Shown: one piece after another, positions 1-8,036 of the stretch
Position numbering within the stretch: the stretch's first letter is position 1
How the letters are laid out: each line of letters starts with the position of its first letter
From: Streptomyces nojiriensis
GTDB lineage: Bacteria > Actinomycetota > Actinomycetes > Streptomycetales > Streptomycetaceae
DNA: 64,000 nt
NCBI RefSeq assembly: GCF_017639205.1
Contig: NZ_CP071139.1
Location: forward strand, 1,116,001-1,180,000
Direction of reading: 5' to 3'
The notes under the pieces: model-generated
Database searches by the model: none
The model's input: the letters and a program-made list of their open reading frames with translations, nothing else
What the model was told of the DNA's origin: nothing
Position numbers and translations under genes: made by a program

Positions 1-1
1 C

Positions 2-1405
2 AACACGGTCGGCCGGACCAACGCGGGCCGCGCCTATCTCTGGGACCCCGCCAGGGGGACCGGGGCCAAGGCCTTCAAGAACGTGCCGCCACCGGTGGTG
101 CTGATGCCCGACGGCGCCTACGCCCCGCGCCCGGCGCCGTTCTTCTGCGCCGGGCACTCCTACCTCCCCAACGGCATGGTGGGGGTGTTCGGCGGCAACG
201 TCGGCGGGAAGGGCGGCAGCGGCGCCAAGCTGTCCTTCGTGTTCGACCCGTGGACCGAGAAGTGGTTCCGCAACCGCGACATGTCCGTGGGCCGCTGGTA
301 CCCCTCGGTGGTGACCGGGCCGGACGGCCGCCAGATCATCATGTCCGGCCAGTCCGAGCGCGGTACGGGCACACCCACTCCGGTGGTGGAGCGCTTCCCC
401 GCGCTCGGGCGGCCCGTGCCGTGGCGTTCGTACGACATCCCGGCGAACGTCCCGGCCGAGCGGCTCCGGTCACGGGCCCCCTTCCGCAACGACTATCCGC
501 ACCTCTTCTCGCTGCGGGACGGGAAGATCTACGGGCTCGGCCGCGACGCCGACCAGCAGTGGCTGTTCGATCCGGTCGAGGACACCCGCACCGACCTGCC
601 CCGGCGGCCCGCCGATTTCCGGGGCTACGGTTCGGCCGTGCCGCTGCCGGCCGGTTTCCGCGGTCCGGACTCCGTCCTGGTGCTCGGCGGCGACCCGCGC
701 GACCCGCTCACCTACCGGCTGTCCGGCGGCCGCTGGAGCATCGAGGAGCCGAGGGCCTTCGGCCGCACCCAGGACGGGACCCTGATCCTGCCCGACGGGA
801 CCCTGATCACGGTGAACGGCGCCCTGGACACCCGCGACTACGGCAACGGGCCCTTCAACCCGAAGGCCGACCTGAAGTACCGGCAGATCGAACTGCGCGA
901 CGCGCACGGCCACTGGAAGCTGGGGCCGGCCCAGCGGCTGCCCCGCGGCTACCACTCCAACGCCCTGGTCCTGCCGGACGGCCGGATGATGGTCACCGGG
1001 GACGAGCTCCAGCAGATCGCCAACGACCCCGACATCAAGGACGGGATGGACGGCAGCATCGAGCTGTACGAGCCCGCCTACCTGCACCGGGGCGCCCGGC
1101 CGGCGCTCGACCGGGCCCCGGCGGGCGACCTCGGCCACGACACGGCCTTCCAGGTCACGAGCTCGACGGCGAAGGACGTCACACGGGCCGTACTGCTGGC
1201 GCCGACGACCGTCACCCACTCGGTGAACACCAGCCAGCGCCACCTGGACCTGCGGATCACCGGTGTCCACGGCTCCACGATCGGGCTGCGCACGCCGCCG
1301 GGTGCGGCCGACGCCCCGCCCGGGTACTACATGCTCTTCCTGCTCGACGCGAAGGGCGTGCCCAGCACCGCGAAGTGGATCAAGCTGGGCACCCGCAACC
1401 GCTAG
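2..1405 (+). CDS. Galactose-oxidase-like copper radical oxidase (5' end outside window)
   Basis: The open frame is entered at base 2, so the signal or anchor region and early kelch repeats are missing; 467 residues are visible. The fold is the kelch beta-propeller followed by the C-terminal DUF1929 (E-set) domain of galactose oxidase and GlxA. All copper/radical residues are recognisable: Cys49 in FCAGHSY and Tyr100 in GRWYPS are placed to form the Tyr-Cys thioether, Tyr317-His318 in GYHSN and His406 in THSVNTSQR are the remaining ligands. The family oxidises primary alcohols to aldehydes with H2O2 release; GlxA acts on an extracellular glycan during hyphal tip growth. I cannot see whether cslA lies upstream, so a glxA assignment is only an inference. 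The TAG stop lies in the end of a MITE. Confidence 0.85.
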   Translation, partial: NTVGRTNAGRAYLWDPARGTGAKAFKNVPPPVVLMPDGAYAPRPAPFFCAGHSYLPNGMVGVFGGNVGGKGGSGAKLSFVFDPWTEKWFRNRDMSVGRWYPSVVTGPDGRQIIMSGQSERGTGTPTPVVERFPALGRPVPWRSYDIPANVPAERLRSRAPFRNDYPHLFSLRDGKIYGLGRDADQQWLFDPVEDTRTDLPRRPADFRGYGSAVPLPAGFRGPDSVLVLGGDPRDPLTYRLSGGRWSIEEPRAFGRTQDGTLILPDGTLITVNGALDTRDYGNGPFNPKADLKYRQIELRDAHGHWKLGPAQRLPRGYHSNALVLPDGRMMVTGDELQQIANDPDIKDGMDGSIELYEPAYLHRGARPALDRAPAGDLGHDTAFQVTSSTAKDVTRAVLLAPTTVTHSVNTSQRHLDLRITGVHGSTIGLRTPPGAADAPPGYYMLFLLDAKGVPSTAKWIKLGTRNR

Positions 1406-1569
1406 GCCGTCTCTTTCGGATCTTGCCGGGCCCGCGACGCCCGGCACCGCACCTGGCCGCGTTGTCGGGGCACCCGAGTACGTCCAGTACACGGGCGCCC
1501 CTCCGCCTTGCCAAGCACGGCACCGGACGCCGCGGGCTCGGCCGACAAGATCCGAAAGAGACGGCCTAG
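1402..1569. mobile_element. 168-bp palindromic MITE between convergent stop codons
   Basis: Perfect 24-bp terminal inverted repeats (1402-1425 and 1546-1569) both begin with CTAG; the interior continues as an imperfect hairpin almost to the centre near 1485. There is no coding capacity, so this is a miniature inverted-repeat element rather than an IS. The outer CTAG on each side may be a target duplication. Each CTAG supplies the TAG stop of the flanking convergent gene (1403-1405 on plus, 1568-1566 on minus). Its strong hairpin could also serve as a bidirectional terminator. It could alternatively be a non-mobile intergenic palindrome; finding unlinked copies would settle this. Confidence 0.75.
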
Positions 1570-2171
1570 ACCTGGTCCGGGGCCGGGGCCGGCGCGAACC
1601 GTACGACGGCCGCGCGCCCGGCCGTGCGGACCCGGCAGTCGAGCGGTCCGGTCAGCAGGGCCGCGTCGTAGGGGAGCAGCTCCGCGCGGTCGCCGGCCCG
1701 TTCGAGCACCGCCGCTCCTTCCAGCGCGGCCACCAGCAGCGTCCCGCCCGGCGGGACCGCGACGGCGAGCACGCCCCGTACGACGGCGGTCTGCGCCTCC
1801 ACCGCGCCCCTGCGGTACATCACGTTGAAGTTCACGACGGGGCCGGAGAGCAGCCGGCAGTCGGTCGGCTCGTCCCCTGGGAAGTCCTGCGGCGCGAACC
1901 GCTCGTCCACGAGCCGGCGTACGCCCGCCACCGAGAGGTCCATGCCCGCGCCCTCGGCGAGGGTCAGGGTGCGACCGATGCCGGGGAAGGCCGAGAACGG
2001 GCCGTCGGCGGCGACCTCGGCCAGGCTCACGCGCCAGCCGAAATCGTCCATGCCCGCCCCCTCGGGCCAGGCCGCGATCTCCCGGGTGACTCCCCCGCCG
2101 TTCTTCCAGACGGTGGCGGTCCGGTCGGACGCCCGCAGGATCCGGATCCCGCTGCCGCTCGGCGCGTCCAT
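1566..2171 (-). CDS. hutD: HutD/Ves family protein
   Basis: 201 aa, the usual HutD length. N-terminal motifs such as VWKNGGGVTREIA, DFGWRVSLAEVAADGPFSAFPG and RTLTLAEG are typical of this bicupin family, linked to histidine utilisation in other bacteria, where the molecular role is still unclear (probably ligand binding that limits hut induction). It begins 5 bp after the marR stop and is likely cotranscribed with it. No other hut genes are in the window. The stop codon is TAG inside the right end of the MITE. Confidence 0.85.
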   Translation of the reverse strand: MDAPSGSGIRILRASDRTATVWKNGGGVTREIAAWPEGAGMDDFGWRVSLAEVAADGPFSAFPGIGRTLTLAEGAGMDLSVAGVRRLVDERFAPQDFPGDEPTDCRLLSGPVVNFNVMYRRGAVEAQTAVVRGVLAVAVPPGGTLLVAALEGAAVLERAGDRAELLPYDAALLTGPLDCRVRTAGRAAVVRFAPAPAPDQV

Positions 2172-2176
2172 GGCGA

Positions 2177-2614
2177 TCAGGCCTTCTCCATCGAGGGACG
2201 CAGGCGGCCCAGCAAGGCGTAGAGCGTCGCGCTCTCGGCCTCGTCAAGGGTGTCGAGCGCGCCGTGCATGGCCTGCATCTCCTCGCGCACGCGGCGGATG
2301 ACGTCACGGCCCGCGTCCGTCGCGACGACGTTCTTGACGCGGCGGTCGGCGGGGTCGGGCTCCCGGCGCACCAGCTCGCGGGCCTCCAGCCGGTCCACGA
2401 TGCCGGTCACGTTGGAGGCGTCGCACACCAGCAGGGTGGCGAGGCCGCGCATGGGCACCGGGCCGTCGAGCTGGGCGAGGACCCGGGCCTGGGTGGAGGT
2501 CAGGCCGTGCTGGGCCGCGGCGGCCGCGAACTCGCGCCATTGGGCGGTGCCGATCGCGGCGAGCAGCTCCAGCAGCTGGAGCTTGGTGGGGGTCTGCGTG
2601 GCGGTGTCGCTCAT
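2177..2614 (-). CDS. MarR family transcriptional regulator
   Basis: 145 aa from ATG at 2614; an in-frame upstream ATG at 2641 would add nine residues but lies closer to the divergent promoter. The winged helix is seen in the segment QARVLAQLDGPVPMRGLATLL...CDASNVTGIVDRLEARELV and the wing in REPDPADRRVKNVVAT. It is divergent from an MFS drug-efflux gene, the classic MarR/efflux arrangement, and upstream of hutD in the same direction. The likely role is repression of the efflux gene and itself, relieved by a phenolic or drug ligand. Confidence 0.9.
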   Translation of the reverse strand: MSDTATQTPTKLQLLELLAAIGTAQWREFAAAAAQHGLTSTQARVLAQLDGPVPMRGLATLLVCDASNVTGIVDRLEARELVRREPDPADRRVKNVVATDAGRDVIRRVREEMQAMHGALDTLDEAESATLYALLGRLRPSMEKA

Positions 2615-2645
2615 ACCTGGAGCGTACTCAGGATGCTTCACATTA

Positions 2646-2712
2646 TCAATTGTTTACTTGACCACCTTAACTATCGACGTCTACCGTCGGTCGAGTTACT
2701 TGAGAAGGTCAA
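2646..2712. promoter_or_regulatory. Divergent marR/MFS control region with candidate MarR sites
   Basis: This AT-richer spacer carries a 16-bp imperfect palindrome TCAATTGTTTACTTGA (2646-2661). It also has a second inverted repeat TTGA-GAAGG-TCAA (2700-2712), and a direct repeat TTACTTGA at 2654-2661 and 2696-2703. TTGACC at 2658-2663 could be a -35 for the MFS gene. The assignment as MarR operator is inferred from position and symmetry only. Confidence 0.45.
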
Positions 2713-2768
2713 ACATCGCCGTTCCGAAGCTCTTCAGCTCCGAAACACGAAGAAGGTCACCCCCAGCC

Positions 2769-4280
2769 ATGAGCACCCCCTCCCCCGCCACCCCGGCCTC
2801 CGGGCACCGGAACGAGACGGTCATCGTCTTCGCCCTAAGCCTGGCCGCCATGGTCGTGTCGATGATGCAGACCCTGCCGGTCCCGATCCTCGGCCTCATC
2901 CGTCAGGACCTCGGCACCACCACGGCCAACGTGAGCTGGGTGACCACCGCCACCCTCCTGTCGGCCGCCGTCTTCACCCCGCTGCTGGGCCGCTTCGGCG
3001 ACCAGCACGGCAAGAAGCCCACCCTGGTCGCCGTGCTCGGCGTCATGGTCGCCGGCTCCGTCATCGCCGCGCTGGCGACCTCGCTGCCGCTGCTGATCCT
3101 GGGCCGGGTGCTCCAGGGGGCCGCCACCGCGATCTTCCCGCTGGCCCTGTCCGTCCTGCGCGAAGAGGTCCGGCCGCAGAAGCTGCCGGGTGCGATGGCC
3201 CTGGTCAGCGGCACGCTCGCGTTCGGCAGCGGGCTCGCGCTGGTCGCGACCGGACTGCTCACCTCCGGCTCCGGCGCGGACTACCGCAACGCCTTCTGGA
3301 TGGCGACCGGCTTCGCGCTCCTCGCCCTGCTCGCGGTGGTCTTCCTGGTCCCAGCGACCCGCCACAAGACCGGCGGTCGCACCGACTTCCTCGGCGCGCT
3401 GACCCTCGGCATCGCGCTGCTCCTGCTCCTGCTGCCGATCTCCCAGGGCCACGAGTGGGGCTGGGGCTCCGCCCGTACGCTGGGCAGCTTCGCCGGCGCC
3501 GCCGTCATGGCCGCCGTCTGGGTGCTCGTCGAGCGCAAGGTCCGCGAGCCGCTCGTCGACATGAAGATGTTCGTCCACCGCCCGGTGCTCATGGCCAACC
3601 TGGCCGGCGTCCTCGTCGGCTTCGGCATGTTCGCGAACTTCCTGGGCGTCTCGTACCTCGTCCAGATGCCCGAGGCCCTCACCGGCTACGGCTTCGACGC
3701 ATCCATCCTGCGCGCCTCCGTGCAGTTCCTGCTGCCCGGCGCGATCGTCTCGCTGCTCGCCTCGCCCGTGGGCGGCCAGATCGTGCGCCACCGGGGGCCG
3801 CGTACGGCGCTGGCCCTGGCCGCGGCCCTCGGCGCGGCCGGCTTCGCCTGGCTGGTCCTGGACCACCAGCACAGCCTCTCGGTGATCGGCGCCGGGCTCG
3901 TCGTCGGTGCGGCCGTCAGCTTCGGCTACGCCGCCATGCCCGCCGTGATCATGTCCAGCGTCCCGCACCACCAGAGCGGCATCGCCAACGGCATCAACTC
4001 GATCTCCCGCTCCACGGGCAGTGCGATCGGAAGCGCCGTCGTCACCACGATCCTGGCCTCCAAGACCATCGAGCACCTGCCGGCGGGGGTCCCCCCGCTG
4101 CCCGCCGAGTCCGGGTTCACCCTCACCTTCGGGATCGGTGCGGTGGCCTTCGCGCTGGTCGCGCTGATCAGCTGGATCGGTCTGCGGAGCGGGCAGGGCA
4201 CCGTGGCCGCGGCCGCCGACCGGCCCGCGGCGGCGACCGGGAAGACGGAGCAGGCCGAGAAGGCCGACGCCACCCTCTGA
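2769..4280 (+). CDS. MFS multidrug efflux transporter (DHA2-like)
   Basis: 503 aa from ATG 2769, preceded by GAAGG about 11 bases upstream; the open frame extends further 5' but that part overlaps marR antisense. Many hydrophobic segments follow a short Thr/Pro-rich cytoplasmic tail. The loop GRFGDQHGKK after TM2 is the MFS motif A, and ILGRVLQGAATAIFPLALSVL resembles the motif B/C region of EmrB/QacA-type proton antiporters, which normally have 14 TM helices. It is divergent from marR, so expression is probably derepressed by a toxic substrate. The substrate cannot be read from the sequence. Confidence 0.88.
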   Translation: MSTPSPATPASGHRNETVIVFALSLAAMVVSMMQTLPVPILGLIRQDLGTTTANVSWVTTATLLSAAVFTPLLGRFGDQHGKKPTLVAVLGVMVAGSVIAALATSLPLLILGRVLQGAATAIFPLALSVLREEVRPQKLPGAMALVSGTLAFGSGLALVATGLLTSGSGADYRNAFWMATGFALLALLAVVFLVPATRHKTGGRTDFLGALTLGIALLLLLLPISQGHEWGWGSARTLGSFAGAAVMAAVWVLVERKVREPLVDMKMFVHRPVLMANLAGVLVGFGMFANFLGVSYLVQMPEALTGYGFDASILRASVQFLLPGAIVSLLASPVGGQIVRHRGPRTALALAAALGAAGFAWLVLDHQHSLSVIGAGLVVGAAVSFGYAAMPAVIMSSVPHHQSGIANGINSISRSTGSAIGSAVVTTILASKTIEHLPAGVPPLPAESGFTLTFGIGAVAFALVALISWIGLRSGQGTVAAAADRPAAATGKTEQAEKADATL

Positions 4281-4302
4281 CGTCACCCGCTGACGTCCCG
4301 AC

Positions 4303-4317
4303 CCGCCGGCCCGGCGG
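4303..4317. terminator. Possible terminator hairpin after MFS gene
   Basis: CCGCCGG-C-CCGGCGG is a perfect 7-bp stem 22 bp after the MFS stop. No T-run follows, as is common in this GC range. The one-base loop means the physical stem would open by a pair or two. Confidence 0.3.
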
Positions 4318-4376
4318 TCCGGCCTTCCGCGTGTCGTTCGCGGCGGTCGGGCCGCCGGGCCTTGCATGGTGGGTGC

Positions 4377-4895
4377 ATGAAGGCTACGGACGTCATCGCC
4401 GACGGTTTCGGACGCATCCGGGAGATCGTGCACGAGGTCGTGGAAGGGGTCCCGCCGGAGCTGCTCAACGCGCGCGTGGACCCGGCGGCGAACTCGGTCA
4501 CCTGGCTCGTCTGGCACCTGACCCGGATCCAGGACGACCACATCGCGGACGCGGCCGGCACCGAGCAGGTCTGGGACTCCGACGGCTGGGCGGACCGGTT
4601 CGCGCTGCCCCTGCCCGCCGGGTCGACCGGGTACGGGCACTCGCCGCAGGACGTCTACACCGTACGGGTCGACTCGGGCGAGCTGCTGCTGGGGTACTTC
4701 GACGCGGTGCACGAGCGGACCGCCCGGTTCGTGCACGGGCTCGCCGCCACCGACCTGGACCGGGTGGTCGACGAACGCTGGGATCCACCGGTCACCCTCG
4801 GGGTACGCCTGGTCAGCGTACTCGGGGACGATCTCCAGCACGCCGGGCAGGCGGCCTTCGTACGGGGCGTCCTGGAGCGGGAACGGGGTCTCTGA
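4377..4895 (+). CDS. DinB-family (DUF664-like) metalloprotein
   Basis: 172 aa; ATG 4377 is preferred over the in-frame ATG at 4362 because GGTGGG precedes it. It has the four-helix DinB/YfiT plan: a first helix starting MKATDVIADGFGRIREIVHEVV, a helix with WHLTRIQDDH, and a late helix with DDLQHAGQ. The spaced histidines (in WHLTR, QDDH and LQH) suit the DinB metal site. Relatives in actinomycetes include mycothiol-dependent transferases and maleylpyruvate isomerases. Whether this one uses mycothiol is unknown; monocistronic. Confidence 0.75.
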   Translation: MKATDVIADGFGRIREIVHEVVEGVPPELLNARVDPAANSVTWLVWHLTRIQDDHIADAAGTEQVWDSDGWADRFALPLPAGSTGYGHSPQDVYTVRVDSGELLLGYFDAVHERTARFVHGLAATDLDRVVDERWDPPVTLGVRLVSVLGDDLQHAGQAAFVRGVLERERGL

Positions 4896-4992
4896 CGCGG
4901 TCCTTGCGGCCACCGGCCGCCACGGGTGGGCCCGGATCGCAGTGGAGCCGACCGGGGCGTCCGGGGCGATCCCGCCGGCGGCACGGGCACGG

Positions 4993-5403
4993 TCAGCACC
5001 GGCGATGCCACCACGCCAGCTCCGGATCCGCCATGGGCTCGTGGTGCGTTCGCCTGAGCAGCACCTCGTCCAGGCGCTCGACCCGCCCCCGCAGTTCGGC
5101 GGCGGCCCTCGGCGGCAGCATGAACAGGGCCTCTTGCAGCGTGTCCCGGGCCCAGCCTTCGCCACAGCACGGGCAGGTGAACTCGGCCTCCCACCGCCGC
5201 CACCGGCGTCCGGTGCCGTGGACGCGGACCGACCACACGCTCAGCGCGACGGACACCTTGCCCGGAGCCAGTCGAGCCCGCTCGAGTGCGCGGACGGCGG
5301 CGTTCGCCGCCCCCGACAGGCCGGGGACATCGCGGTATCGCACCCAGGGGCTGCTCCAGCGACGTTCCCGCGGCCGGAGTGAAGCCGGCGTTCTACGCGG
5401 CAC
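4993..5403 (-). CDS. Hypothetical protein with CPCC zinc-ribbon-like motif
   Basis: 136 aa from GTG 5403 (AAGGGG lies just upstream). I do not recognise the family. Codon use looks genuine and the composition is protein-like, with WVRYRDVPGLSGAANAAVR followed by a Trp/Arg-rich strand and a Cys motif TCPCCGEGW at about residues 86-94, then an amphipathic helix. A single CxCC pair is visible, with His at the C terminus (RRTHHEP, WWHRRC), so one metal site is possible. The start is uncertain. Confidence 0.5.
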   Translation of the reverse strand: MPRRTPASLRPRERRWSSPWVRYRDVPGLSGAANAAVRALERARLAPGKVSVALSVWSVRVHGTGRRWRRWEAEFTCPCCGEGWARDTLQEALFMLPPRAAAELRGRVERLDEVLLRRTHHEPMADPELAWWHRRC

Positions 5404-5519
5404 GACCCCTTCGGATCTTCATCATGGACGGCATCTTCCCACAGCCGGGACCGGCCGGACGGAACCCGGTCCCGTTGCCCGGACGGCGGCGCCACCGGTC
5501 GCGCCACAAGACATGCGGC

Positions 5520-5547
5520 GGGCCGGGACCCGTCCGGGTCCCGGCCC
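5520..5547 (-). terminator. Terminator of fprA-like gene
   Basis: Perfect 12-bp stem GGGCCGGGACCC / GGGTCCCGGCCC with a four-base loop, 8 bp downstream of the reductase stop on the minus strand. It also faces the end of the hypothetical gene region. Confidence 0.7.
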
Positions 5548-5554
5548 TCTCGTG

Positions 5555-6916
5555 CTACGCGCCGCTCGCCTCGAGCATGCCCTCGCGCTCGACGATCTTC
5601 ACGCGCTCGCGGCCCTGGGGCTCACCGAGGGCCTTCTCGGCCGCGTCCAGCTTGTACCAGCCCTCCCACGTCGTGTAGCGGACGCTGCGCTCGGCGAGGA
5701 AGGCCTCCACGGCCTCCGGGGCCGGGGCGGCCGGCTCGCTCAGGCGGCCCTCCGCGTGGTCGGCGAGCAGGTTCGCGACGGTCTCGTTCGCGTCACCCTT
5801 GGTGTGGCCGATCAAGCCGACCGGACCGCGCCGGATCCATCCGGTGACGTAGGTCGACTGCAGGTGGCCACCGGCTTCGATCACGCGGCCGCCCTCGTCC
5901 GGGACGGTGCCGGACTCGACGTCCCAGGGGAGCTTGGGCAGCTCGTCGGAGAGGTAGCCGACGGCCCGGTAGACGGACTGGATGTCCCAGTCGGTGAAGT
6001 TGCCCGTGCCCTTGACGTTGCCCGTGCCGTCGAGCTCGGTGCGCTCGGTGCGCAGTCCGACGACCTTGCCGTCCTCGCCGAGGATCTCGACGGGCGACTC
6101 GAAGAAGTGCAGGAACAGCTTGTGCGGGCGCTCGCCGATGTCGCGGATCGCCCAGTTCTCCAGGGTCTTGGCGACCATGTCGGCCTGCTTGTTGCCGCGG
6201 CGGGTGGCTATGGAGCCCTCGTCGTAGTCGATGTCCTCGGGGTTGACGATGACTTCGATGTTGGGCGAGTGGTCCAGCTCCCGGAGCTCCATGGGGCTGA
6301 ACTTGGCCTGCGCCGGACCGCGGCGGCCGAAGACGTGCACCTCGAGGGCCTTGTTCGCCTTGAGCCCGTCGTAGACGTTCGCCGGGATCTCGGTCGGCAG
6401 CAGCTCGTCGGCGGTCTTCGCGAGGATGCGCGCGACGTCGAGGGCGACGTTGCCGACACCGAGCACGGCGACCTTCTCGGCCTCCAGCGGCCAGGTGCGC
6501 GGGACGTCCGGGTGGCCGTCGTACCAGGAGACGAAGTCGGCGGCGCCGTAGGAGCCGTCGAGGTCGACGCCCGGGATGGCCAGCGCGCGGTCGGCCGTGG
6601 CACCGGTGGAGAAGATCACGGCGTCGTAGAAGGACTGCAGCTCGTCGAGGCTGATGTCGTTCGGGTAGTCGACGTTCCCGAAGAGGCGCACCTGGGGCTT
6701 GTCGAGGACCTGGTGAAGGGCGGTGATGATGCCCTTGATCCGGGGGTGGTCGGGGGCGACGCCGTACCGGATCAGGCCGAAGGGCGCGGGCATCCGCTCG
6801 AAGAGGTCGATGGACACACCGGGCTCGACGGCTGCCTCGGACTTCAGCAGCGCGTCGGCGGCGTAGATACCGGCGGGGCCGGCACCGACGATTGCTACCC
6901 GCAGAGGGCGAGGCAT
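5555..6916 (-). CDS. fprA: Ferredoxin/adrenodoxin-type NADP+ reductase (FprA-like)
   Basis: 453 aa, the normal length of FprA/adrenodoxin reductases. The FAD dinucleotide motif is IVGAGPAGIYAADALL (residues 9-24), followed by the family signature FERMPAPFGLIRYGVAPDHP. A second Rossmann motif VLGVGNVALDVARIL near residue 155 binds NADPH, and GWIRRGPVGLIGHTKGDA near 360 is the conserved C-terminal FAD contact. The enzyme passes electrons between NADPH and ferredoxins that serve P450s and other oxygenases. It has its own promoter and a strong terminator. Confidence 0.92.
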   Translation of the reverse strand: MPRPLRVAIVGAGPAGIYAADALLKSEAAVEPGVSIDLFERMPAPFGLIRYGVAPDHPRIKGIITALHQVLDKPQVRLFGNVDYPNDISLDELQSFYDAVIFSTGATADRALAIPGVDLDGSYGAADFVSWYDGHPDVPRTWPLEAEKVAVLGVGNVALDVARILAKTADELLPTEIPANVYDGLKANKALEVHVFGRRGPAQAKFSPMELRELDHSPNIEVIVNPEDIDYDEGSIATRRGNKQADMVAKTLENWAIRDIGERPHKLFLHFFESPVEILGEDGKVVGLRTERTELDGTGNVKGTGNFTDWDIQSVYRAVGYLSDELPKLPWDVESGTVPDEGGRVIEAGGHLQSTYVTGWIRRGPVGLIGHTKGDANETVANLLADHAEGRLSEPAAPAPEAVEAFLAERSVRYTTWEGWYKLDAAEKALGEPQGRERVKIVEREGMLEASGA

Positions 6917-6961
6917 GGCAGAGGTTCCCTTCGAGCGACGGCAAGGTGGATCAAAGGGAAC

Positions 6962-6982
6962 CCTAAACGAAGGTAAACCTAA
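6962..6982 (-). promoter_or_regulatory. Weak candidate iron box upstream of fprA
   Basis: Read on the minus strand this begins TTAGGTTTACC, matching the left half of the DmdR/IdeR iron box (TTAGGTTAG...) but with a poor right half. It is 46-66 bp upstream of the start. Iron control of fprA is only a possibility. Confidence 0.25.
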
Positions 6983-7124
6983 CTCAGCACCCGGTGTCCG
7001 TTTATGGCCCCATAATCAAAGCTTATGACCTCCCCAAGCAGTCCTTGGGGCCTAGGCGAACTCGCTGGTCAGCACGGACGTCACCTGACAGACTGAAACC
7101 GCTTGATCACCCCAGGAGGACAAA

Positions 7125-7316
7125 ATGGCTGACGAAACCGACACCCCGCAGGACGAGTCCCCGGCCGACGCGGCCAAGCGCAAGTTCCGCGAGGCGCTGG
7201 ACCGCAACGCCGCGAACGCCCAGTCCCAGCAGGCCCACCAGAGCCGGGCGAAGGTCCAGGGTGCCAGCAGCGGCCCCGGCGGCAAGAACAAGAAGGTCCG
7301 CCGCAAGACCGGCTGA
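7125..7316 (+). CDS. DUF5302 family small protein
   Basis: 63 aa, highly charged. The start is fixed by AGGAGG eight bases before ATG. The body contains AAKRKFREALDRNAANAQ and a basic Gly-rich tail (GGKNKKVRRKTG). This small actinobacterial family has no known function; the low hydrophobicity and basic C terminus suggest a largely disordered, possibly nucleic-acid-contacting protein. A 12-bp palindrome CTCGGGCCCGAG follows the stop at 7319-7330. Confidence 0.75.
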   Translation: MADETDTPQDESPADAAKRKFREALDRNAANAQSQQAHQSRAKVQGASSGPGGKNKKVRRKTG

Positions 7317-7484
7317 CCCTCGGGCCCGAGGAGCTCGCCCCCGCCACCGCGGCCGGGGGTGGCTCGATCCCGCATTGGGCCACTCGGGTGAGTGGGGATA
7401 ACCCCGAGCGCCGTCGACAGTTGATCAGCACGTCCCGCCGAGGGCAGCCATCACACGCGACAGTGCGACCAGAAGGATCCCCAC

Positions 7485-7898
7485 ATGCTCAAGAAGTTCA
7501 TGGCCACCGCAGCCGCCACCGCCGCCGTGCTCGGCGCGGGTGCCGCAGTCGCCTCCCCCGCGATGGCGATCGGCAACGACAACGGCGTGAACACCGTCAA
7601 CGGCAACGGTTCGGCCCAGATCTACGGCAACCAGGAGACCCACGGCAAGATGAGCCCGCAGCTCGGCGCCATCCAGGGCTCGCTCAACAAGCTCTGCGTC
7701 GGCCTGCCGGCCAAGGTCAACGCCCAGTCCCTGCTCGCGGTCCTCGCCAACGTCGGCGTCCAGGACGTCAACGTTCTCGCCAGCCCGCAGAACCAGCAGT
7801 GCACCGAGAACTCCACCCAGGCCAAGGGCGACGAGGCCCTCTCGCACATCGCCAGCAACATCCCGATCCTCTCCGGAAACCTCTCCGCGGGCAGCTGA
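7485..7898 (+). CDS. rdl: Rodlin (aerial hyphae/spore surface protein)
   Basis: 137 aa with a Sec signal peptide (MLKKFMATAAATAAVLGAGAAVASPAMA, cleavage after AMA near residue 28). The mature part starts IGNDNGVNTVNGNG and has the rodlin signatures MSPQLGAIQGSLNKLCVGLP, ...QQCTENSTQAKGDEALSH and NIPILSGN, with two conserved Cys. Rodlins assemble with chaplins into the rodlet layer of aerial hyphae and spores. Many streptomycetes carry a pair (rdlA/rdlB), but only one copy is present here, so A or B cannot be assigned. RBS AGAAGGA precedes the ATG; a strong terminator follows. Confidence 0.93.
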   Translation: MLKKFMATAAATAAVLGAGAAVASPAMAIGNDNGVNTVNGNGSAQIYGNQETHGKMSPQLGAIQGSLNKLCVGLPAKVNAQSLLAVLANVGVQDVNVLASPQNQQCTENSTQAKGDEALSHIASNIPILSGNLSAGS

Positions 7899-7910
7899 TC
7901 GGTTCGATTC

Positions 7911-7944
7911 CGCGCCGGCGTCACGCGTGATGCCGGCGCGTTTC
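7911..7944 (+). terminator. Rodlin terminator
   Basis: A 30-bp near-perfect palindrome (stem GCGCCGGCGTCAC / GTGATGCCGGCGC with one G-T pair) directly followed by TTTC, 13 bp after the rodlin stop. Confidence 0.75.
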
Positions 7945-7947
7945 ATT

Positions 7948-7975
7948 TGGTCTAGACCTTGACAGGTTCAGACCA
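7948..7975 (+). promoter_or_regulatory. Chitinase-type operator/direct repeats (DasR-like)
   Basis: TGGTCTAGACCT (7948-7959) and AGGTTCAGACCA (7964-7975) match the 12-bp repeats known upstream of Streptomyces chitinase genes. The first copy also matches the core of the DasR responsive element (TGGTCTAGACCA). It lies 62-89 bp before the chitinase start, so N-acetylglucosamine-controlled expression is expected. Confidence 0.7.
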
Positions 7976-8036
7976 TTTTCGCTTCAGTGGGCATGCCTTG
8001 CCCCACGGCAAGTCCCCCCACTGAAGGAGCAGTTAC

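Noticed and set aside
2264..6976. Very long open frame on the plus strand (over 1500 codons)
   Set aside because: It runs across marR, the MFS gene, DinB and antisense to fprA, with Arg/Pro/Gly-rich translation typical of a high-GC shadow frame; the real genes in it have motifs and RBSs.
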